This document shows positions 33,091 to 41,831 of a stretch of DNA of 64,000 bases, piece after piece. The notes under the pieces were generated by a model. That model saw only the letters and a program-made list of their open reading frames with translations, did no database searches and was not told the DNA's origin. The stretch spans positions 186,001 through 250,000 of the forward strand of contig NZ_JANKZF010000005.1 of the NCBI RefSeq assembly GCF_027568515.1, read 5' to 3'. The first letter of the stretch is position 1, and every line of letters begins with the position of its first letter. The DNA is from Arthrobacter sp. HY1533. Lineage in GTDB: Bacteria; Actinomycetota; Actinomycetes; Actinomycetales; Micrococcaceae. Both the position numbers and the translations under genes were made by a program.

Positions 33091-33105
33091 CACAACTGTT
33101 CCACA

Positions 33106-33151
33106 GCACGACGGCGGCACCCGGCACATGGGACGGGTGCCGCCGTCGTGC
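33106..33151 (+). terminator. Terminator-like GC hairpin after the subtilase
   Basis: Perfect 18-bp arms at 33106-33123 and 33134-33151 with a 10-nt loop, 15 bp after the stop codon. No T tract follows, as is common for high-GC actinobacteria. Confidence 0.75.
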
Positions 33152-33197
33152 GCGGGCCGGGGCCCGGGAGTTCCCCGGGCCGGGGGCTCCCTCACCA

Positions 33198-33244
33198 TTT
33201 GGCGAGTGTCCACAGGGGGACCACTGGCCTTTTGGCGAGCGTCC
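33198..33244. repeat. Short direct repeat, 33-bp spacing
   Basis: TTTGGCGAG(T/C)GTCC occurs at 33198-33211 and 33231-33244, 33 bp apart. Read on the minus strand each copy begins GGAC(G/A)CTCGCC, similar to the GGACGCTCCCTCAC units near 59761-59824. Located in the 301-bp gap between the subtilase and PNGase A-like genes; apart from the hairpin and this repeat I see only AT-richer promoter-like sequence there. Confidence 0.6.
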
Positions 33245-33391
33245 CGACGCACTGTGGGCCGGATGGTCGGTCACAAACTTTACAAGCCATGTCACACGGC
33301 TTTCATGCTTTGACGGCGATGTTTTTTCAGGGGCAGACTGGCTCCTGTTTTGCCCGAAGCTACACAACTGCATTCTCACTGGAGTACCTCA

Positions 33392-35086
33392 ATGACCTCA
33401 TATTTGCGCTCGATCGGCCGGCCGCTGGCAGCCGGGGTGGCATCCCTCACCGTGGCTGCCGCACTTTCACTGTCGGCCCTGCCCGCCGTTCATGCCACGG
33501 AACAGGCCCCCACACCGGCCTTCATCGAAACCGAGGTAAGCGACCCCGTCTCGGCGGCACCCGATGTCACCCGCCCTGCCACGGAGAGCTGCACCACCAC
33601 GCTGGCCCAGGACTTTCCATCCAACGCACCCAACGGCAGCCCGCAGAACTTCTCCGGCACGCTGACTCCGCCGGCCGACTGCGCCGGCCCGTGGTCCAAG
33701 GTGGTGCTCGACTACACCTCGAAGGTCAGCGGACGCCAGTTTGACCGCTCCGGCACCCTGGACATCGGCGGTGTCAACGTGTGGTTCGGCACCACGCAGG
33801 AGCCCAGCGGCCCCAACACCACCACGTTCCACTTCAGCAAGGACATCACCGACTTCGCTTCACTGCTGACCACGCCCCAGCCGTTCTCGGGCGGCTTTGG
33901 GAACTACACGAGCAACGTCTACACGGGCGTCTACTCGCAGACGGTGACAGTCACCTACTACCGGACAGGCAAGGGATTCCCGGCGGCCCGCACCCCCGAC
34001 AAGGTGGTGGCAGTTCCCGTCTCTGACCTCACCCCGGGCTCGCCGAGCTCCACGGCAACGCTTAAGAACCTCCCCCGCAACATCACCCAGGCGCAGCTGC
34101 GGGTCACGCTCAAGGGCAACGGCTGCGACGAGCAGTGGTTCACCACCGTCCCCAACGAGGTCGCAGCACAGTTCCCCGGTGCGGGAATGTGCGGGCATGG
34201 GTCCTTCCGGGAGGCCATCGTCTCCGTGGACGGCACCAGGGCAGGCGCCGTTGGCACCTACCCGCACATTTACTCCGGCGGGATCGTGCCCACCCTGTGG
34301 CGCCCGGTCCTGGCGATCGACACCTTTGACCTGCGCCCGGAAAACCTGGACCTCACACCCTTTGCCGGCGGACTCGTCGACGGCGGAGACCACAAAGTCA
34401 CCGTCTCCATGAACCAGATCGGCGACACCTGGAACGTCAAGGCCAACTTGTTCCTCTACACCGACCATGGCCAGGCGCAGACGTCCGGTGCCCTGGTGTC
34501 GAGCCAGGTGGCCGCGGCTGCCACGACGTCGACCGTGGTGAACCCGCCGGCAAAGGGATCTGTCGCGTACACACAGACCGCCAGCCGAAACGATGTCACG
34601 AGCGGCTACATTGACACCTCCGCCGGGCGCGTCCACACCGTTGCGAAAAGCGGCCGCGAATGGCGCAATGCCGGCACGGCCAGCGGCGGCGGCCTGGTGC
34701 AGTCCATCACCCAGACGGACCGCATGACGGCGGATTCCACTTCCCGCATCGGGAACAAGACCATCCGCTCCAGCTCGCTGCAGGAGTCTTACCCCATCAC
34801 GGTTGACGCGTCCTCAGCGAACTACACCAACGACCAAAACTTCTCCCTCACGGCAACTGTCCACATGGGCCAGGAAGTGGACAGCGTGGTGAAGGAAGGC
34901 AGCGACAAGACGGCCCGGAACTGGAACTGGACGCTGGATTCCTACGGCATCCTCGGCCGGAGCGCCGGAGTCACCAGCGAGTCCGACGGCCATTCGACGT
35001 CGTCCTACAAGGGCAAGGATGACAGCGGCAAGCCCTACCGGCACTACGTAAAGACCGAGCACGGCAAGGTGCTGGTCAACCAGTAG
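33392..35086 (+). CDS. Secreted peptide-N-glycosidase A-like protein (PNGase A family)
   Basis: 564-residue exported protein. Signal peptide through about residue 36 (ends LPAVHATEQ). The next roughly 370 residues match the PNGase A family known from plants and fungi: SGTLDIGGVNVWFGTTQEP, then a YRTGKGFP segment, CDEQWFTTVPNEV, GSFREAIVSVDGTRAG, YPHIYSGGIVPTLWRPVL, TFDLRPENLDLTPFAG and LVDGGDHKVTVSM. These enzymes release N-glycans from glycopeptides. The C-terminal region is Ser/Thr-rich and of unknown fold. ATG at 33392 after GGAG (7-nt spacing). Lies between a secreted protease and an SSI-like lipoprotein, so co-use on plant or fungal glycoproteins is plausible. Confidence 0.85.
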   Translation: MTSYLRSIGRPLAAGVASLTVAAALSLSALPAVHATEQAPTPAFIETEVSDPVSAAPDVTRPATESCTTTLAQDFPSNAPNGSPQNFSGTLTPPADCAGPWSKVVLDYTSKVSGRQFDRSGTLDIGGVNVWFGTTQEPSGPNTTTFHFSKDITDFASLLTTPQPFSGGFGNYTSNVYTGVYSQTVTVTYYRTGKGFPAARTPDKVVAVPVSDLTPGSPSSTATLKNLPRNITQAQLRVTLKGNGCDEQWFTTVPNEVAAQFPGAGMCGHGSFREAIVSVDGTRAGAVGTYPHIYSGGIVPTLWRPVLAIDTFDLRPENLDLTPFAGGLVDGGDHKVTVSMNQIGDTWNVKANLFLYTDHGQAQTSGALVSSQVAAAATTSTVVNPPAKGSVAYTQTASRNDVTSGYIDTSAGRVHTVAKSGREWRNAGTASGGGLVQSITQTDRMTADSTSRIGNKTIRSSSLQESYPITVDASSANYTNDQNFSLTATVHMGQEVDSVVKEGSDKTARNWNWTLDSYGILGRSAGVTSESDGHSTSSYKGKDDSGKPYRHYVKTEHGKVLVNQ

Positions 35087-35109
35087 CACGGCACCACAAA
35101 GCACCAAAG

Positions 35110-35145
35110 GGCGGGACCGGGACGATTCCCGGTCCCGCCTTTCTT
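35110..35145 (+). terminator. Rho-independent terminator after the PNGase A-like gene
   Basis: Perfect 13-bp arms GGCGGGACCGGGA (35110-35122) and 35127-35139 with a CGAT loop, followed by TTTCTT. It lies between convergent genes and may serve both. Confidence 0.92.
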
Positions 35146-35162
35146 GCTGCCTGGCGGCACCG

Positions 35163-35696
35163 CTACATGGCGCCCGTGCTGCCGGCGGTGCCGCCGAAGA
35201 GCGGCGCGAGGGCCTGCCAGCGGGAAATCTGGCAGCCGTCGGTCCGGCTGAACGCGGCGTTGACGTCCCTACCCTTGAAGGTACCGGTCACGGTGGCCAC
35301 CTCCGGTCCGCCATATTGCTGGGTGCAGTTTTGCGGCGGGGCGGAGGCGGGGAAGAAGATCTTCTCGCCGCTCTGCTCCAGGGCTGCGAGCGCAGCCGCC
35401 GGGTCCGGGACAGTGGAGGCGGCATCGGGCGTGGCACCCGAGGCCACGAGGCGGTAGTTGGCGGGCGCGGCCCCCGGGGTTGCCGTCACGGTGATGGTCA
35501 GGTCAATGGGGCCGGTTGCGGCCGGGCCTGTCATGGCAGGCGTCGCCGACGGGCTGGGATTGAACGGGCCGGGCGTTGGCGAGACACTGCCCGGTGATCC
35601 TCCGGGCTGCGTCACGGCGCACGCCGAAAGGGCCACGAGGGCGGTAAAAATGAGCGCCACCGCGGTGGTGCGGAACGTTCCGGGCACTCGGATCAT
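35163..35696 (-). CDS. Lipoprotein with subtilisin-inhibitor-like (SSI) domain
   Basis: 177 residues. Signal and lipobox LSAC place the lipidated Cys at residue 26; a Pro/Ser/Thr-rich linker follows (to about residue 62), then a compact domain. Its C-terminal half, CTQQYGGPEVATVTGTF then GRDVNAAFSRTDGCQI, aligns with the second disulfide region of Streptomyces subtilisin inhibitor (MCPMVYDPVLLTVDGVW ... FSNEC). The first SSI disulfide is not evident. In SSI the reactive-site bond is just after the first Cys of this pair. It may restrain the secreted subtilase two genes away; binding is inferred, not shown. GGGGAGAGG precedes the ATG. Confidence 0.7.
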   Translation of the reverse strand: MIRVPGTFRTTAVALIFTALVALSACAVTQPGGSPGSVSPTPGPFNPSPSATPAMTGPAATGPIDLTITVTATPGAAPANYRLVASGATPDAASTVPDPAAALAALEQSGEKIFFPASAPPQNCTQQYGGPEVATVTGTFKGRDVNAAFSRTDGCQISRWQALAPLFGGTAGSTGAM

Positions 35697-35760
35697 GGCA
35701 ACCTCTCCCCAACTTTTGCTGCCATGCTACCCCTGCGCGACGCCTCCCAACACCCCCACC

Positions 35761-35877
35761 CGACGCCGCATCACCAGATGCTGGTTTCAACCCGACGCCG
35801 CATCACCAGATGGCCGTTTCAGGCAAACGCTGCATCACCAGATGGCCGTTTCAGGCAAACGCTGCATCACGCCACGG
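35761..35877. repeat. Tandem repeat, 32-bp period, about 3.6 units
   Basis: Units start at 35761, 35793, 35825 and 35857, exactly 32 bp apart; the last is partial. Core shared by all: ACGC(C/T)GCATCAC; units 2 and 3 also share CAGATGGCCGTTTCAGGC. No spacers, no coding sense. The rest of the 35697-36058 gap contains only this repeat and the hairpin at 35995-36034. Confidence 0.92.
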
Positions 35878-35994
35878 CCTGATGTTCACGGATTCAGCAC
35901 CGCCTGGCAATTATCCGGCTGGGGCCTAACCATTTCGGGGGACAACGGGGGCTGGCAGGCTTGGGTGCACCTCGTCTGCCCCGGGTGGCGGATG

Positions 35995-36034
35995 CCGTTG
36001 AGGAGCAGGCGAGCATTCACCTGCTCCTCAACGG
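35995..36034 (-). terminator. Terminator-like hairpin after iolA
   Basis: Perfect 15-bp arms CCGTTGAGGAGCAGG (35995-36009) and 36020-36034, 10-nt loop, 25 bp beyond the iolA stop on the minus strand. No T tract. Confidence 0.75.
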
Positions 36035-36058
36035 AAGTCCCCGGCCTTCACCCCATGT

Positions 36059-37570
36059 CTAGTTCGAGGGGAAGTTGTAGCTGGCCTCGGAGGCCTGCTT
36101 CGGTTCGGGCCAGCGTGAGGTAACCACCTTGGCTCGGGTGTAGAACGCCACGCCTTCTTCGCCGTAAATGTGCTTGTCGCCAAAGAGCGAGTTCTTCCAG
36201 CCGCCGAAGGAGTGGTAGGCCACCGGCACCGGCACGGGTACGTTGATGCCGATCATGCCCACGTGCACGCCGCGTTGGAACTTGCGCGCATTTGCGCCGG
36301 AGGAGGTGAAGATGGCGGTGCCGTTGCCGTACGGGTTCGCGTTGATCAAGGCGATGCCCTCCTCCACGGTTTCCACTCGCATGACCGCCAGGACCGGCCC
36401 GAAGATCTCCTCGGTGTAGGCGGTCATGTCGGCGGACACGCCGTCCAGAAGAGTCGGGCCAACCCAGTAGCCGTTCTCCTGGCCCGGGACGGTGAAGTCC
36501 CGGCCGTCGACCACCAAGGTGGCACCGGCGTCGGCAGCTTCGCTGACAATCTTCAGCACGCGAGCCTTGGACGCCGCGGTGATGACAGGGCCCATGTCGG
36601 CGTCGGGTTCAGTGCCGTCGGCCACCTTGATTGCCTCGGCGCGCTCGCGCACCTTGGCCAGGAGGGTGTCTGCGGCATCGCCGACGGCGACGGCCACGGA
36701 AATGGCCATGCAACGCTCACCGGCGGAACCGTAGGCTGCCGCTGACAGGTGGTCGGCCGCGTTGTCCATGTCGGCGTCGGGCAGGATGATCGCGTGGTTC
36801 TTGGCGCCACCAAGGGCCTGGACGCGCTTGCCGTGGGCCGTGGCCGTCTCGTGGACATACTTCGCGATGGGGGTGGATCCAACGAAGGAGATGGCGTCCA
36901 CATCTGGGTGGGTCAGCAGGCCGTCAACGGTTTCCTTGCCGCCATGGAGCACCTGGAATACGCCGTCGGGCAGGCCGGCTTCCTGCCACAGCTTGGCCAG
37001 CAGCATCGGCGCCGAAGGATCGCGCTCGGAGGGCTTGAGGATAAATGCGTTGCCTGTGGCAATGGCAATGGGGCACATCCACAGAGGCACCATGACGGGG
37101 AAGTTGAAGGGCGTGATGCCAGCGACCACACCAACCGGCTGGCGGAAGGAGAACACGTCGATGCCAGTGGAGGCCTGGTCTGAGTAGGCGCCCTTGAGCA
37201 GCTGGTTGATCCCGCAGGCAAACTCGATGACCTCCAGGCCACGGCCGATTTCACCGGCGGCATCGGAGAGGACCTTGCCGTGTTCGGCGGTGACCAGGGC
37301 CGCCAACTCATCCACATTGGAGGCGACGAGCTCGCGGAACTTGAACAACACGGCGGTTCGGCGGGCCAGGGAGAAGTCGCCCCAGATTTCGGCGGCGGCC
37401 TTCGCGGCGGCCACCGTGGCGTCGAGGTCTTCGCGGCTGGCCAGGCTCAATGCGGCGGTGACTTCACCGGTGGCCGGGTTGTACACGGGCTGGGTTGTGG
37501 CGCCGGTGCCGGGGGTTTCGACGCCGTTGATGAAGTGGTTGATGAGGGTCTTGGTTGCAGTTGCAGTCAT
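36059..37570 (-). CDS. iolA: CoA-acylating methylmalonate-semialdehyde dehydrogenase
   Basis: Last step of inositol degradation: oxidises malonate semialdehyde (or methylmalonate semialdehyde) to acetyl-CoA (or propionyl-CoA). 503-residue ALDH: ITPFNFPVMVPLWM, GNAFILKPSERDPS, FVGSTPIAKYVHE (cofactor) and catalytic Cys in GSAGERCMAISVAV. The NAD/CoA-type lid RVETVEEGIALIN and C-terminal KHIYGEEGVAFYTRAKVVTS split over the end. ATG at 37570. Last gene of iolC-aldolase-iolD-iolA; a 99-bp gap separates it from iolD. Confidence 0.95.
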   Translation of the reverse strand: MTATATKTLINHFINGVETPGTGATTQPVYNPATGEVTAALSLASREDLDATVAAAKAAAEIWGDFSLARRTAVLFKFRELVASNVDELAALVTAEHGKVLSDAAGEIGRGLEVIEFACGINQLLKGAYSDQASTGIDVFSFRQPVGVVAGITPFNFPVMVPLWMCPIAIATGNAFILKPSERDPSAPMLLAKLWQEAGLPDGVFQVLHGGKETVDGLLTHPDVDAISFVGSTPIAKYVHETATAHGKRVQALGGAKNHAIILPDADMDNAADHLSAAAYGSAGERCMAISVAVAVGDAADTLLAKVRERAEAIKVADGTEPDADMGPVITAASKARVLKIVSEAADAGATLVVDGRDFTVPGQENGYWVGPTLLDGVSADMTAYTEEIFGPVLAVMRVETVEEGIALINANPYGNGTAIFTSSGANARKFQRGVHVGMIGINVPVPVPVAYHSFGGWKNSLFGDKHIYGEEGVAFYTRAKVVTSRWPEPKQASEASYNFPSN

Positions 37571-37669
37571 GGGATTCTTCTCTCTGGGAGACAGCTTGAG
37601 GGGAAAGGGGTGGGCCCACTGCCGCGTGGGTCCCGCTGCGAGTTTGCGAGCAGTGGGAGCGGTTGGGGA

Positions 37670-39613
37670 TCAGCCCAGCAGCTGGCGCTGGCGGCTCTTG
37701 CTTTGCGTATAGCCGGCGAAGGCTTGCTGGGTGGATTCGAGTTCGGAAACTTCCGAAACCGGCACGTCCCACCATGATTCGGAGTCGGGTGCGTCCAGAA
37801 GCGGGTCCGACTCGATGTAGATCAATACCGGGCCATCGTTTTCGGGCGCTGCTTTGGCTACCGTGACGGCGGCTTCGAGATCTGCAATCGCGTTCTCGCC
37901 CTGTGCGACGCGGATGACCTTCACACCGAGGCTTTCGGCGTTCAGGGCCAAGTCGATCGGCAGGGTGTCGCCGTCGTCGAAGGTGTGGTGTTCGGCGTCA
38001 TGCGTACGGTACTTGGTTCCGAAACGCTGCGAGCCCAGGGATTCGGAGAGGGCTCCGATTGAGGCATAGCCGTGGTTTTGGATGAGCACCACAATCAGCT
38101 TGAGCCTCTCAGCGACGGCGGTCACCAGTTCGGTGTGCATCATCAGGTAGGAGCCATCGCCCACCATGACGACGACGTCCCGCTGGGTTCCACCGGCGGT
38201 CGCCTCGGCAATGGCGGCACGTTTGACGCCCAAGCCGCCGGGGATTTCATATCCCATGCAGGAGTATGCGTATTCGACGTGGTAGCCGAAGGAATCGCGG
38301 ATACGCCACATCTTGTGCAGGTCCCCAGGCAGGGAACCCGCGGCGCAGACCACCACGTCCGCAGCGTCCATGGCCCGGTTGGTGGCACCGATGATCTCGT
38401 TTTGGGACGGCAACGGCGTGTGGCGGGTGTCGAACGCCGTGTTAACAATGGCGTCCCAGCGTTTCTTGCAATCGGCCACTAGCTGGTCCAGATCCGCGCC
38501 GACCCGGTAGCCTCCCAGAGCCGCATTGAGCTTCACGAGTGCCTTGCGCGCATCCGCCACGATGGGCAGCGCTGTCCCGTGCTTGTAGGCATCCAAGGGG
38601 GTGACGTTGATGTTGATGAAGGTTACCAAGGGGTTTTGGAATGCTGTCCGGGAGGCCGTGGTGAAGTCCTCGTAGCGCGTGCCGATGCCGATGATCAGAT
38701 CGGCCTTCGCCGCGATGGCGTTGGCCGCAGTCGTGCCGGTGGAGCCGATCGCCCCTACGGAACGCGGGTGGTCCCAGGGCAGTACGCCAACCCCGGCTTG
38801 GGTGTTTCCGACGGGGATGCCGGTGGCCTCGGCAAACTTCGCCAGCTCACCTTCGGCGTAGGCGTACAGCACGCCGCCACCTGCGATGATCAGCGGGTTC
38901 TTCGCAGAGCGGATGGCATCGGCGGCGCGACGAATGTCCTCGTCGTCCGCGTCGGGCCGGCGGATCCGCCACTCGCGAGGGGCCAGGAACTCCGCCGGCA
39001 CCACCAGGGATTCAGCCTGGACGTCCTGCGGCAAGGAAATCGTGACGGCGCCGGTATCGGCCGGGTCCGTCAGCACTCGCAGGCCGTTGAGCAGGGCCGA
39101 GAACAGCTGTTCTGGGCGGGAGACGCGGTCAAAGTAGCGCGACAGCGGACGGAAGGCGTCATTGACTGAAATGTCGTAGGCGTCCGGGCGTTCGAGCTGC
39201 TGAAGAACAGGGTCAGCTGCACGGGTGGCAAAAACATCGCTCGGGAGCAACAGCACCGGCAGGCGGTTGGTGGTGGCCAGGGCCGCACCCGTCAACAGGT
39301 TGGTGGACCCGGGCCCCACCGAGGCACTGACAGCATAGGTGGCCCGACGGCGTGTGTGGCGGGCATAGCCGACGGCTTGGTGCGACTGTGCCTGCTCATT
39401 GCGGCCTTGGTAGTAGGGCATGAAGGCGGGGTCGTTGTGCTGGTACTGCTTCAGGGCCTGCCCGACGCCGGCGACGTTGCCGTGGCCAAAGATGCCAAAC
39501 ATGCCTGGGATCAGCCGGCCGCGGTATTCCTCGGCACCCACCTTGTCCACTGTGTATTGGTTGCCCAGGAACTCTACGACAGCCTGGGCGACAGTCATTG
39601 TGCGTCCTGTCAT
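37670..39613 (-). CDS. iolD: 3D-(3,5/4)-trihydroxycyclohexane-1,2-dione hydrolase
   Basis: Thiamine-diphosphate enzyme that opens the inositol ring, giving 5-deoxyglucuronate. 647 residues with ThDP-fold order: N-terminal Pyr domain (FGHGNVAGVGQAL, ASVGPGSTNLLTGAALA), central domain, and C-terminal PP domain with VGDGSYLMMHTELVTA (GDGx-N type ThDP motif). AAGGAG lies 7 nt before the ATG at 39613, only 3 bp after the preceding stop. Confidence 0.95.
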   Translation of the reverse strand: MTGRTMTVAQAVVEFLGNQYTVDKVGAEEYRGRLIPGMFGIFGHGNVAGVGQALKQYQHNDPAFMPYYQGRNEQAQSHQAVGYARHTRRRATYAVSASVGPGSTNLLTGAALATTNRLPVLLLPSDVFATRAADPVLQQLERPDAYDISVNDAFRPLSRYFDRVSRPEQLFSALLNGLRVLTDPADTGAVTISLPQDVQAESLVVPAEFLAPREWRIRRPDADDEDIRRAADAIRSAKNPLIIAGGGVLYAYAEGELAKFAEATGIPVGNTQAGVGVLPWDHPRSVGAIGSTGTTAANAIAAKADLIIGIGTRYEDFTTASRTAFQNPLVTFININVTPLDAYKHGTALPIVADARKALVKLNAALGGYRVGADLDQLVADCKKRWDAIVNTAFDTRHTPLPSQNEIIGATNRAMDAADVVVCAAGSLPGDLHKMWRIRDSFGYHVEYAYSCMGYEIPGGLGVKRAAIAEATAGGTQRDVVVMVGDGSYLMMHTELVTAVAERLKLIVVLIQNHGYASIGALSESLGSQRFGTKYRTHDAEHHTFDDGDTLPIDLALNAESLGVKVIRVAQGENAIADLEAAVTVAKAAPENDGPVLIYIESDPLLDAPDSESWWDVPVSEVSELESTQQAFAGYTQSKSRQRQLLG

Positions 39614-39616
39614 GAT

Positions 39617-40537
39617 TTACTCCTTCAAGCTGGTGGTCGAACGATTCAAGAGCGAAGCCGCGGTGGCCACGGCGCCGGCAACGTCCCCGTCGCGGGGGTA
39701 CAGCAGGGTCCGCCCAACGGTAAGGCCCTGCACACCGGGGAGCGCCAGCGCCTCACGCCAACTGGCAAAGACCTCATCGGCACCCGCATCCGGGTCTCCG
39801 CCGAGCAAAACTGTGGGCAAGGTGGTGGCCGCCATGACCCGTTCCATCTCCGCCACCACCGGCAACTTCATCCAGGTGTAGGCACTCGTGGAGCCCAGGC
39901 CCGATGCGATGCCGATGGACTTGATGACGGCGTCCGGGGAAAGGTCGTTGCGAACCTTGCCATTTTCACGGACGGAGAGGAAGGGTTCCAGCATGGCGAT
40001 GAGCTTGCGCTCGGCCAAGGAGTCGACGGCCTTGGCTGTTGCTTCGAGCATGCTGGCGGTGTCCGGGTCGCCCAAACAGATGCGATTGAGCATTTTGCCG
40101 CCATCGGCACCCAAATCGGCCAGCGCCTGTGCCGTGTGGCCGGTAAATCGGTCATCTATTTCATTCACGAGACCGGCCAGGCCGCCACGATTCATCGAGC
40201 CAAAGACAAGTTTGCCCTCCAGCGCGCCCAGTAACAGCAGGTCATCGATGATGTCTGGGGACGCCAATACCCCGTCAACTGCCGGGTTGTTCAGGGCGAT
40301 CTGCAAGCGGTCCAGCAATTGCCGCCGGTCCGCCATGGCTGTCGGATCCGCCCCCACTGAGATGGCTCCGCGGGCGGGGTGGTCGGCAGCAACAATGAAG
40401 TTCTGCACGCCTCGCTTGGCGCCCGGATGTCTGCGCCGGGCCGCGGCGGCCCGGGCCACCGCACCCGGGTCTTCCAAACGGGTCGCTGTCAGGTCGGCAT
40501 ATCGGCGCGGATCAGTATCCGCGATCTGGGCCGTCAT
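39617..40537 (-). CDS. (beta/alpha)8-barrel aldolase, Cgl0158 type
   Basis: 306-residue protein found in actinobacterial inositol clusters (Corynebacterium Cgl0158-like), related to DeoC/LacD-type class I aldolases. Visible: FIVAADHPARG at the first strand, DGVLASPDIIDDL, GADGGKMLNRI and MLEPF strands with candidate Schiff-base Lys residues, and VLLGGDPDAGADEVFASW. Likely cleaves 5-dehydro-2-deoxygluconate 6-phosphate, the IolJ step, since it lies next to iolC; that role is inferred. Overlaps iolC by 4 bp. Confidence 0.85.
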   Translation of the reverse strand: MTAQIADTDPRRYADLTATRLEDPGAVARAAAARRRHPGAKRGVQNFIVAADHPARGAISVGADPTAMADRRQLLDRLQIALNNPAVDGVLASPDIIDDLLLLGALEGKLVFGSMNRGGLAGLVNEIDDRFTGHTAQALADLGADGGKMLNRICLGDPDTASMLEATAKAVDSLAERKLIAMLEPFLSVRENGKVRNDLSPDAVIKSIGIASGLGSTSAYTWMKLPVVAEMERVMAATTLPTVLLGGDPDAGADEVFASWREALALPGVQGLTVGRTLLYPRDGDVAGAVATAASLLNRSTTSLKE

Positions 40538-41541
40538 TTCAAGGCTCCTTCCGGGACGTTCTCGGGAACGAGGCGGCCGCGGTCAGCGAGCAGCGAGATG
40601 ACCTCATCCGGCGTCGGCATGGCATCGGCGCACGAGAGACGTGAGGCGACAATGGCGCCAGCGGCGTTTGCAAAGTCAAGGACCTGCTCCAATGGCCATC
40701 CGGCCAGCAGGCCGTGGACGAAAGCGCCGCCAAAGGAATCGCCGGCACCCAGGCCGTTGAGGGTTTCCACGGAGACCGGGGCCGAGACAACTCGCTCTGT
40801 GGCTGTTTTCGCCATGACGCCGTCCGCTCCCAGCTTGACCACCGCGATGTGAACACCTGCAGCCAGCAATCGGTCGGCCTGCTCGTCGGGTGTCCCCGCC
40901 CCGACAGCGACAGCGCATTCCTTCTCGTTGCCAATGGCCACCGAAACGTGGGGAAGGATTGTTGCAATCTGCGCCTTGGCTTCGGCCTCGGAGTCCCAGA
41001 ACATGGGCCGGTAGTCCAGGTCCAGGATTGTAAACTGCCCTGGCTGCAATTCGGCTTTGGGGCGGGCGAGATGGGCGGCCAGATGCGCGCCGCGGCTCGG
41101 CTCCTGGCAGAGGCCTGTCACCGTCGACCAGAAGATGCGAGCGTCCTTGATCGCCGCAGTGTCCAGCTCGTCTGCGGCGATCTGCCAGTCCGGGGCGCTG
41201 GGCTGGCGACCATAGAAGTACAGAGGGAAGTCCTCAGGGGGCTTGATGGCACAAAATGTCACGGGGGTCAGCAGTGCGGGGGTGGCCCGGACGAATTGGT
41301 CATCCACATTGAAGTTGCCGAGCTCGCGCCGCAAATAGCGGCCAAAAGAGTCGTCGCCGGTACGGGTGATGACTGCTGAACGGCGTCCGTGCCGGGCTGC
41401 CGCCACGGCAACATTGGTGGCCGATCCGCCCAGGTACTTCCCGAAAGACGTCACGTCTTCAAGATCCACCCCAATGTCATTGGGATAGATGTCGACGCTG
41501 ATGCGCCCCATGGTAATCAAGTCGTGGCTCACGATAATCAA
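40534..41541 (-). CDS. iolC: 5-dehydro-2-deoxygluconokinase
   Basis: PfkB-family sugar kinase phosphorylating 5-dehydro-2-deoxygluconate in inositol breakdown. 335 residues: ITMGRISVDIYPNDIG and KYLGGSATNVAVAAARHG (PfkB signature 1), FYGRQPSAPDWQI, and NGLGAGDSFGGAFVHGLL (signature 2 with catalytic Asp). The TTG at 41541 is chosen because AAAGG lies 5 nt upstream; a later GTG at 41532 is too far from it. First gene of the operon, divergent from the GntR regulator. Confidence 0.93.
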   Translation of the reverse strand: MIIVSHDLITMGRISVDIYPNDIGVDLEDVTSFGKYLGGSATNVAVAAARHGRRSAVITRTGDDSFGRYLRRELGNFNVDDQFVRATPALLTPVTFCAIKPPEDFPLYFYGRQPSAPDWQIAADELDTAAIKDARIFWSTVTGLCQEPSRGAHLAAHLARPKAELQPGQFTILDLDYRPMFWDSEAEAKAQIATILPHVSVAIGNEKECAVAVGAGTPDEQADRLLAAGVHIAVVKLGADGVMAKTATERVVSAPVSVETLNGLGAGDSFGGAFVHGLLAGWPLEQVLDFANAAGAIVASRLSCADAMPTPDEVISLLADRGRLVPENVPEGALK

Positions 41542-41671
41542 AAAGACCTTTCACGGAGAATCTCGCCTAGTGCGTTCAAGGCGATGAATCGCGGAATCCA
41601 TCCGGCACCAATGCCGATCGGAGTCAACTGACGAGTCAAGCCTGCCTCACGACCAACATCATGTCAATACT

Positions 41672-41683
41672 TTGTCCTGACAA
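41672..41683. promoter_or_regulatory. Putative GntR (IolR-like) operator 1
   Basis: TTGTCCTGACAA, a perfect TTGTC-N2-GACAA inverted repeat 131 bp upstream of the iolC start. It is identical to the site at 41743-41754, and flanking bases are also shared (ACTTTGTCCTGACAA is common to both). Confidence 0.75.
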
Positions 41684-41731
41684 CAGAACATTTTTATCAA
41701 AGTAATGGCCGTTCGATATTGCATGCCACTC

Positions 41732-41760
41732 TTGCATAAACTTTGTCCTGACAATAAGAT
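41732..41760 (+). promoter_or_regulatory. Predicted gntR promoter with operator 2 in the spacer
   Basis: -35 TTGCAT (41732-41737), 17-bp spacer, -10 TAAGAT (41755-41760). The spacer contains TTGTCCTGACAA (41743-41754), so the GntR protein probably represses its own promoter. Confidence 0.7.
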
Positions 41761-41831
41761 GTTACCGTTCAAGCATGAACACTCGAGCAGGGATCCGGCC
41801 TGTTCCCTGCGCGCAGCCTAAGGAGTATTCC

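Noticed and set aside
35761-35877. Possible CRISPR array (four regularly spaced units)
   Set aside because: Tandem repeat without spacers; the units are contiguous and no cas gene is present.
37615-37647. Hairpin between iolD and iolA as terminator
   Set aside because: Only an 8-bp stem with a long loop; too weak to call, and iolA probably depends on the upstream promoter.
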